Assembly (NCBI GenBank): GCA_030425945.1
Contig: JAUHZL010000053.1
Span: 1 to 11,268 of the forward strand
Direction: 5' to 3'
From: Alphaproteobacteria bacterium
GTDB taxonomy: Bacteria; Pseudomonadota; Alphaproteobacteria; Rhodobacterales; Rhodobacteraceae
DNA: 11,268 nt
The notes beneath the pieces were generated by a model. The model ran no database searches and was not told the DNA's origin. It was given only the letters and a program-made list of their open reading frames with translations. A program made the position numbers and the translations under genes. This document shows, piece after piece, positions 6,274 to 11,268 of the stretch (its first letter is position 1; the number at the start of each line of letters is the position of its first letter).

Positions 6274-7011
6274 TCAGGGGGTCTCGCCCGGCCCGACATC
6301 GGGCGCGAACGGATCCTGCAGCGGGTCGAAGCCCGGCTCGACCACGTTCGTCTTCGACGCGAGGTAGCGCCGGTGCGAGACGACCATGCCGCGCAGCGCG
6401 ACGTAGCTGTCCGCGCTCTCGTACAGGACCTCGTCGATCAGCGGACCCGACAGGTGCCGCGCCGCGACCCGTGCCGCCTGCGACGCCGTGCTGGCGAAGC
6501 GGGTCTGCGCCGGGGTCGTCAGCAGCCATTCCGATACCGCGAGCGGCCCGAAGAGCGCGGCCGAGGCATAGGCCCCGACATGGTCGATGGTCATGCCCGG
6601 GCCACGCAGCGGGGCCTCGGTATAGACGCCCTCCGGCAGGCCCCAGCGGCGCAGGGTCAGGCCGAAGTCGGTCGGACGGTGCGGCAGCCCCATCTCGCGC
6701 GCCGGGTCCAGCATGCCGCCCAGTCCGAAGATCGTGTTGGCACCGAAGCGCAGCACGCTGTGGATCGCCAGTTCCCCCTCGCCTTGCAGCAAGTGGTTCA
6801 CCGCCACGACCGGCAGGCCGAGGGCCCCGTAGACCGCCGCGAAGGGCCGCATGACCACCCGGTCGGTCAGGCGATTGGCCTGGTGCACGACCCGGTTTGC
6901 CGGCTCGAACGGATCGGGAATGTCGTCACCGGGTGGCGCCGCGCAGGCGCTCAGGGCCAGTAACCCCGCTATGAAGGCAGTGCGCCGCAGGGCGCAGCCG
7001 GGTCGTGTCAT
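6274..7011 (-). CDS. mlaA: MlaA/VacJ-family outer-membrane lipoprotein, shortened
   Basis: A 245-residue VacJ/MlaA lipoprotein. MlaA forms a ring in the outer membrane's inner leaflet that removes misplaced phospholipids and passes them to MlaC. The signal peptide is RRTAFIAGLLALSAC with a lipobox L-S-A-C and Cys23 as the lipidated residue. Family blocks follow: DPFEPANRVVHQANRLTDRVVMRPFA (33-58), VNHLLQGEGE (71-80), RFGANTIFGLGGMLDPA (88-104), DFGLTLRRWGLPEGVYTEAPLRGP (115-138) and a helical C-terminal part. Between RPFAAVYG and VVAVNHLLQG about 16 residues are absent relative to E. coli MlaA as I recall it, with the frame intact. The ATG at 7011 has a strong AAGGGGG ribosome site; upstream in-frame codons to 7122 carry no family similarity. 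No mlaC or ABC-transporter gene is adjacent. The 137-bp gap upstream suggests its own promoter, but none is convincing. Confidence 0.88.
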   Translation of the reverse strand: MTRPGCALRRTAFIAGLLALSACAAPPGDDIPDPFEPANRVVHQANRLTDRVVMRPFAAVYGALGLPVVAVNHLLQGEGELAIHSVLRFGANTIFGLGGMLDPAREMGLPHRPTDFGLTLRRWGLPEGVYTEAPLRGPGMTIDHVGAYASAALFGPLAVSEWLLTTPAQTRFASTASQAARVAARHLSGPLIDEVLYESADSYVALRGMVVSHRRYLASKTNVVEPGFDPLQDPFAPDVGPGETP

Positions 7012-7129
7012 GTCATCCCCCTTCGACTCAGCGTCGTCAGAAGACACGCGATCCTGCGGTGAGTAAGGTCTTGCACCCCAACGGGTTGTGGATGGTTGAG
7101 TCGCGTACCCGCCCAAACACACGCCTTTT

Positions 7130-7151
7130 TAGGGGTTGGCCTTTGCCCCTA
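7130..7151. repeat. stem-loop overlapping the ClC gene stop codon
   Basis: TAGGGG (7130-7135) and CCCCTA (7146-7151) form a 6-bp stem around a 10-base loop and include the stop codon of the ClC gene. On the coding (minus) strand the stem is followed by A residues rather than U, so it is not a normal intrinsic terminator for that gene. The rest of the 137-bp gap to mlaA holds nothing I can name. Confidence 0.35.
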
Positions 7152-8840
7152 GCTGTGCTCCTCGGCCGCCACGGCGGCGAGGGCGCGGTTGTAGGCCTTG
7201 AGCGCGTCGATGTGGAACACCGCCCCCAGCAGGCGCGGCGGGCGCTCCTCGGTGGACGGAATCACGACCGGCAGGAACCCGGCGTCGGTCCGGTCGAGGC
7301 GCGGCAGGGCGCTTTCGAGCGTGTCCGCGGGGGTCAGGAACCGCCCCTCCGCGATCAGGTCGAGACAGGCGTCCTCGGGGGCCGCGCGGGCATGGCCCAC
7401 CGGGCGCATGATGCGGCCGACCCCCAGCGTGCAAGGGACCCAGGCCTGCGGACCGGCGGCGACATGCACGTCGCGGCGTTCGAGTTGCGTAAGGAAGAAC
7501 GACCGGTCCACCAGCCGCGAGGCCAGCGCCGTCGAGAGCGACACCGCCACCATCACGGCAAGCCCGGTCTGCCAGTCGCCCGTCAGTTCGAACACGATCA
7601 GCGTGGTCGAGATCGGCGCACCCAGCACGGCGGCGGCGACCGCGCCCATGCCCGCCAGCGCGTAGAGCGTCTCCGACCCCGAAACCTCCGGGAAGATCCC
7701 GGTGGCGACCTGCCCGAACGCGAGCCCCACGAGCGCGCCGACCATCAGCGAGGGCGAGAACACCCCGCCCCCCATCCGGCCCGCCATGGTGATCGAGACC
7801 GCGACGACCTTGAGAATCGCGAAGACGATGGCCTCGTGCAGCAACAGCGATCCGGTCAGCGCCTGGCTGGTGGTCTGGTAGCCGACCCCGATGATGTGCG
7901 GGAAGGCGATGGCGAGCGCCCCGAGCATGGCCCCCGCGACCGCCGGGCGCAGCCAGCGCGGCAGGCCGAGCCGCGCCTGCACATGGGTGCCGAAATCGTC
8001 GGCCCAGAAGATCGTCCGCATCAGCACGACCGCCACCAGCCCCGACAGGAGGCCCAGCATCAGGAACGCCGGCAGTTCGACGTAGAACCCGAGCGCGCCA
8101 CCGTCCGGGGGCAGGCTGAACTCGGTGATGTCGCCGAACTCGAGCCGGTTGATGACCGTGCCCGCCGCCGACGCGATCACGATGGGCGCGAAGGCATGAA
8201 CCGCGAAATGGCGCAGGACCACCTCCAGCGCGAACAGCGCCCCGGCGATCGGGGCGTTGAAACTGGCCGAGACCGCCGCCGCGACGGCACAGCCCAGCAG
8301 GTCGCGCCCGGTGATGCCATCGGCATGCAGCCGCTCGGACACCCAGGTCGAGATCAGCGCCGCGAGGTGGACGACCGGCCCTTCCCGGCCGGTCGAGCCG
8401 CCGGTCGACAGCGTGATGAGCGAGGCCAGCGCCGAGGCGATCCCGGCCTTGCGCTCGACCCGCCCCTCGCGCAGGGCCGCGCCCTCGATCACGTCGGCCA
8501 CGCCGCGCACCCGGCCATCCTCGGTGAAGAGGTGCAGGATCACCCCCACTGCCAAGCCGCCGAGAACCGGCACGATCAGCAGCCAGTACCACGGCAGGCT
8601 TTCGGCGTGGCTCGCCATCGCGCGCACGTCGTCGTTGGCATAGGCCCAGCTTTGCAGCGCGGTGATCCCTTTGCGGAACAGGAGCGCCGCGATGCCCGCC
8701 GCGACCCCGACCGCCAGCGCGATGAACCAGAACTGGATCTGGCTGGGGCCGCGCGTCCGGACGAGCACGATGCCCCGGCGGGTCGAGCGGGCCAGCGCCC
8801 GGGCCTGTGCCTTCAGAAGATCGCGTGTCCGGTCCGCCAC
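7149..8840 (-). CDS. ClC-family chloride transport protein with degenerate C-terminal CBS region
   Basis: A 563-residue inner-membrane ClC protein: a membrane domain of about residues 35-450 and a cytoplasmic tail of about 460-555 resembling a CBS pair (VGRIMRPV near 475, LLGAVFHIDALKAYNRA near 535). Core signatures are STGGSTGREGPVVHL (145-159, gating glutamate Glu153), SFNAPIAGALFALEVV (193-208), GGGVFSPSLMVGA (357-369) and GAPISTTLIVFELTGDW (407-423). By hand alignment to E. coli ClC-ec1, the proton glutamate Glu203 is Val207 here. The central pore serine of G-S-G-I-P is Arg112 in RVRGVADVIEG, and the pore tyrosine Tyr445 is Phe449 in DRSFFLTQL. Loss of the proton glutamate is typical of channel-type ClCs, so passive anion flow rather than H+/Cl- exchange is plausible. 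The GTG at 8840 has AAGGA 7-8 bases upstream. The gene lies between recN and mlaA on the same strand; no functional tie is evident. Confidence 0.93.
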   Translation of the reverse strand: MADRTRDLLKAQARALARSTRRGIVLVRTRGPSQIQFWFIALAVGVAAGIAALLFRKGITALQSWAYANDDVRAMASHAESLPWYWLLIVPVLGGLAVGVILHLFTEDGRVRGVADVIEGAALREGRVERKAGIASALASLITLSTGGSTGREGPVVHLAALISTWVSERLHADGITGRDLLGCAVAAAVSASFNAPIAGALFALEVVLRHFAVHAFAPIVIASAAGTVINRLEFGDITEFSLPPDGGALGFYVELPAFLMLGLLSGLVAVVLMRTIFWADDFGTHVQARLGLPRWLRPAVAGAMLGALAIAFPHIIGVGYQTTSQALTGSLLLHEAIVFAILKVVAVSITMAGRMGGGVFSPSLMVGALVGLAFGQVATGIFPEVSGSETLYALAGMGAVAAAVLGAPISTTLIVFELTGDWQTGLAVMVAVSLSTALASRLVDRSFFLTQLERRDVHVAAGPQAWVPCTLGVGRIMRPVGHARAAPEDACLDLIAEGRFLTPADTLESALPRLDRTDAGFLPVVIPSTEERPPRLLGAVFHIDALKAYNRALAAVAAEEHS

Positions 8841-8906
8841 CGGCTGTCCTTCCCGTCAGGGTGCCCCGCCGAAACGCCGCGCCCGGCGGCGATCCCTTGG
8901 GGGGCA

Positions 8907-8935
8907 GTCTTAGTGGAAACCCATATCTTGGGAAA
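8907..8935 (-). promoter_or_regulatory. weak candidate promoter for the ClC gene
   Basis: On the minus strand TTTCCC (8935-8930) and TAAGAC (8912-8907) are 17 bp apart, each with three of six consensus matches, in the most AT-rich part of the 115-bp recN-ClC gap. A near-palindrome, CCCATATCTTGGG on the plus strand (8920-8932), lies in the spacer and could be an operator. Support is only positional. Confidence 0.25.
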
Positions 8936-8956
8936 GCCCCGCCCTGTGTGCGGGCT
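8933..8956 (-). terminator. possible weak terminator at the end of recN
   Basis: Reading the minus strand, AGCCCGC (8956-8950) can pair with GCGGGGCT (8942-8935) with one bulged G, around a 7-base loop, followed by two or three T residues. The stem overlaps the recN stop codon. The short U-tract makes efficient termination uncertain. Confidence 0.35.
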
Positions 8957-10608
8957 CAGGCGCCGAGCAACTCGCGGGCCTGGGCGCGGGCGGCCTCGGT
9001 GATGCGGTCGCCGGACAGCATCCGGGCGATCTCGTCCACGCGCTCGGCGGCGGCCAGCGGCACGACCCGGCTGCGCGTCTCGTCCCCCTCGACGGATTTC
9101 TCGACCCGCCAGTGATGCGCCCCCAGCGCCGCGACCTGCGGCGAGTGGGTCACGACCAGCACCTGCGCGCCCTCGGCCAGCGCCTTGAGGCGCTTGCCCA
9201 CGGCATCCGCCGTCGCCCCGCCGACGCCGCGGTCGATCTCGTCGAAGATCAGCGTCATCGGCTCGGCGCCCTCGGTCAGGCAGACCTTGAGCGCCAGCAG
9301 GAAGCGCGACAGCTCGCCGCCCGAAGCGATCTTGTTCAGCGGACCGGCAGGGGCACCGGGGTTGGTCGCGACGGTGAAGGTGACGCTGTCCTGCCCGTCC
9401 GGCCCCGGCGCGGCGGCGTCGATCACGGTCTCGAACCGGGCGCGCTCCATCTTCAGCGGGGCCAGTTCGCCCGCCATCGCCGCGTCGAGCCGCGTGGCGG
9501 CCTCGCGCCGGGCGGCGCTCAGGGCCGCGGCGGCGGCGGTATAGGCGGCATCGGTCGCGCGCAGTGTCTCGCGCAGCCGGGCCAGGTCGCCCTCGCCCGC
9601 GTCAAGGGCCGCGAGCCGGGTGCGCAGGTCCTCCGCGAAGGCCCCGAGGTCGTCCGGGTTGACGCCATGCTTGCGCGCCAGCCCGCGGATCGCGAACAGC
9701 CGCTCCTCGATCCGCTCCAGTTCCAGCGGGTCGAAGGCCAGCCCTTCGAGCGTGTCCTCGACGCCCGACACGGCCTCGCCCAGTTCCACGAGCGCGCGGT
9801 TCAACGCCTCAAGCGGCGCGTCGAGATGCCCTTCCGCCTTGTCGGCCACGCCTTCCAGCCAGCGTACGGCGTCGGTCATCATCCCCTCCGCGCCTTCGCC
9901 GGTCAGCGCGTGATGGGCGGCCCGGATGTCGTCGCGGATGCGCTCGGCCGACTGCATCAGCCGCCGCTGCGCGTCGAGGGCGGCCTCCTCGCCGGGTTTC
10001 GGATCGAGCGTGTCGAGCTCGGCGACGGCATGGCGCAGGAAATCCTCGTCGGCGGTCGCCTTCTGCAACGCGGTCTCGGCCCGCTCGACCGCCTTCGCGG
10101 CGGCGGCCCGGGCGGACCACGCGGCGCGGGTGGCGTCCAGCGGTTCGGCCAGCCCGGCATAGGCGTCGAGCAGGCGGCGATGCCCCTTCGGGTCCAGAAG
10201 GCCGCGGTCGTCGTGCTGCCCGTGCAGTTCGACCAGCGTCTCGCCGAGCGCGCGCAACAGGGTCGCCGTGGCGGGCCGGTCGTTGACGCGGGCGGTGCGG
10301 CGGCCCTCGGCGGTCAGGCTGCGGCTGACGAGGATCTCGCCGTCCTCGACGGCGATTCCCGCCTCGTCGAGCACCGCGATGGCCGGGTGCCCCTCGGGCA
10401 CCTGGAACACGGCCGCCACTTCGCCCCGGTCGGCGCCGCTGCGCACGAGGTCGCCGCGCCCGCGCCAGCCAAGGACGGCACCCAGCGCATCGAGCAGGAT
10501 CGACTTGCCCGCGCCGGTCTCGCCGGTGAGCACGTTGAGGCCGGGCTGGAACTGCAAGTCCAGCCGGTCAATGATGAGGATGTCCCGGATGTCGAGACTG
10601 ACGAGCAT
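8956..10608 (-). CDS. recN: DNA repair protein RecN (SMC-like ATPase)
   Basis: A 550-residue RecN, close to the usual 550-555. RecN is a cytoplasmic SMC-like ATPase that acts at double-strand breaks and promotes RecA-dependent recombination. It begins MLVSLDIRDILIIDRLDLQF, with Walker A GETGAGKS (29-36). ELHGQHDDRGLLDPKGHRRLLDAYAG is typical of the region after the N-terminal ATPase half. The middle (about 160-370) is a charged Ala/Glu/Leu/Arg-rich coiled coil. The C-terminal ATPase half has the ABC signature ASGGELSR (428-435), Walker B LIFDEIDRGVGG (453-464), and the switch VVTHSPQVAALG. The ATG at 10608 is preceded by a GGGGGCGGGA purine tract; an in-frame ATG at 10659 would add 17 residues not seen before MLVSLDIRDI in this family. 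It follows bamD by 72 bp, an order common in Rhodobacteraceae, and is probably co-transcribed with it. No LexA (SOS) box is seen in that short gap. Confidence 0.97.
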   Translation of the reverse strand: MLVSLDIRDILIIDRLDLQFQPGLNVLTGETGAGKSILLDALGAVLGWRGRGDLVRSGADRGEVAAVFQVPEGHPAIAVLDEAGIAVEDGEILVSRSLTAEGRRTARVNDRPATATLLRALGETLVELHGQHDDRGLLDPKGHRRLLDAYAGLAEPLDATRAAWSARAAAAKAVERAETALQKATADEDFLRHAVAELDTLDPKPGEEAALDAQRRLMQSAERIRDDIRAAHHALTGEGAEGMMTDAVRWLEGVADKAEGHLDAPLEALNRALVELGEAVSGVEDTLEGLAFDPLELERIEERLFAIRGLARKHGVNPDDLGAFAEDLRTRLAALDAGEGDLARLRETLRATDAAYTAAAAALSAARREAATRLDAAMAGELAPLKMERARFETVIDAAAPGPDGQDSVTFTVATNPGAPAGPLNKIASGGELSRFLLALKVCLTEGAEPMTLIFDEIDRGVGGATADAVGKRLKALAEGAQVLVVTHSPQVAALGAHHWRVEKSVEGDETRSRVVPLAAAERVDEIARMLSGDRITEAARAQARELLGA

Positions 10609-10680
10609 TCCCGCCCCCGCTGCGCCGCTTGCATCTACCGGTTTCTGCACCGCGCCCACGGCGGCGGCAAGGACCTGTCG

Positions 10681-11268
10681 TCAGAGCCACTCGCCGCGGA
10701 TCATGCGCCGGTAGACCGTGCGCAGCCAGCCCTCGCCCTGGGCCTCCGGCGCCAGTTGCCGGGCGGTCAGAAGCTTGTAGCCGTCCTCGTACCACTGGGT
10801 GGACTGGAAGTTGTGACCGAGGATCGCGCCCGCGGTCTGTGCCTCGTCCGTCAGGCCGAGCGACAGATAGGCCTCGATCAGGCGGAACAGCGCCTCGGGC
10901 GTGTGGCTGGTGGTCTCGAAGTCCTCGACCACGACACGGAACCGGGTCACGGCCGCGGTGAAGTGCTGCCGCTTCAGGTAGTACCGGCCGATCTCCATTT
11001 CCTTCGCCGCAAGGTGGTCGAAGGCGAGATCGAATTTCAGCATCGCCGAGCGCGCCCACTCGCTGTCCGGGTAACGCTCGATCACGACGCGCAGCGCCTG
11101 AAGCGCCTGGAAGGTCAGGCCCTGGTCACGGCCGATCTCGTCGATCTGGTCGTAGTAGCTGAGCGCCAGCAGGTACTGGGCATAGGGCGCTTCCTCGTCA
11201 CCCGGGTAGAAGTCGAGGAACCGCTGCGCGGTGGCGCGGCTCTGCTCGTAGTCCCGGTCGCGGTGATA
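10681..11268 (-). CDS. bamD: outer membrane protein assembly factor BamD (C-terminal 195 residues; start lies beyond the window)
   Basis: This is the C-terminal portion of BamD (ComL/YfiO), a lipoprotein of TPR repeats on the periplasmic face of the outer membrane that is part of the BAM complex inserting beta-barrel proteins. Visible family text includes RATAQRFLDFYPGDEEAPYAQYLLALSYYDQI, VIERYPDSEWARSAMLKFDLAFDHLAAKEMEIGRYYLKR and FETTSHTPEALFRLIEAYLSLGL, with the periodic small and aromatic residues of TPR helices. The stop is at 10683-10681. The N-terminal signal peptide and lipobox would lie to the right of base 11268, so the first internal methionine (11085) is not the start. It precedes recN by 72 bp on the same strand; BamD is generally essential, so recN may simply ride on a strongly expressed transcript. 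Confidence 0.95.
   Translation of the reverse strand, partial: YHRDRDYEQSRATAQRFLDFYPGDEEAPYAQYLLALSYYDQIDEIGRDQGLTFQALQALRVVIERYPDSEWARSAMLKFDLAFDHLAAKEMEIGRYYLKRQHFTAAVTRFRVVVEDFETTSHTPEALFRLIEAYLSLGLTDEAQTAGAILGHNFQSTQWYEDGYKLLTARQLAPEAQGEGWLRTVYRRMIRGEWL

Noticed and set aside
7024..7103. Inverted repeat CGACTCA / TGAGTCG upstream of mlaA
   Set aside because: Seven bases separated by 66 bp is within what chance gives in a gap this size, and no other element supports it.
7130..7151. Stem-loop at the ClC stop as a terminator
   Set aside because: The bases after the stem on the coding strand are A, not T; it is kept only as a stem-loop.
7005..9002. A 665-codon open frame on the plus strand
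   Set aside because: It is antisense to the ClC gene, with a low-complexity Arg/Asp/His/Gln composition, while the minus strand encodes a clear ClC protein.
10609..10680. A LexA/SOS box in front of recN
   Set aside because: No GAAC-N7-GTTC (alphaproteobacterial LexA) or CTG-N10-CAG-like site with good symmetry could be seen in the 72-bp bamD-recN gap.

Overview
The window is GC-rich chromosomal DNA with compact gene packing. The protein families and gene order point to an alphaproteobacterium, probably of the Rhodobacterales/Rhodobacteraceae. The grounds are a SAM-II type riboswitch ahead of metZ, a long FolE2, a bamD-recN pair and a YfcG-type glutathione transferase. This placement is inference; there is no rRNA or other marker gene here. 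I see no insertion sequence, phage gene, tRNA, CRISPR array or sign of recent transfer. All ten complete or partial genes upstream of recN-bamD and those two themselves look like housekeeping or envelope functions.

Left block (1-2231, minus strand): an alpha/beta hydrolase, a YfcG-like disulfide reductase/glutathione transferase, then the 5' part of trkH (K+ uptake), which leaves the window at base 1. Central block (2232-6178, plus strand): a control region of about 300 bp with three helically phased 13-mers, a sigma-70-like promoter, a SAM-II aptamer and an intrinsic terminator, all in front of metZ (O-succinylhomoserine sulfhydrylase). A bactofilin and a class I glutamine amidotransferase follow, only four bases apart, and then folE2 (GTP cyclohydrolase IB). 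Right block (6274-11268, minus strand, convergent with folE2): bamD (3' part only), recN, a ClC-family chloride transport protein with altered pore residues, and mlaA/vacJ with a short internal gap relative to the E. coli protein.

The clearest functional unit is the methionine switch: when S-adenosylmethionine is abundant the aptamer should fold, the terminator should form and metZ should be off. bamD-recN reads as an operon. The bactofilin-amidotransferase pair is almost certainly co-transcribed, but its joint role is unknown. Several intergenic gaps hold strong stem-loops without a good U-run.

I did not find a convincing new multi-gene system. The points most worth a second look are the riboswitch/terminator arrangement with a possible antiterminator pairing, the 22-bp phased repeats upstream of it, the non-canonical ClC pore residues, and the shortened MlaA.
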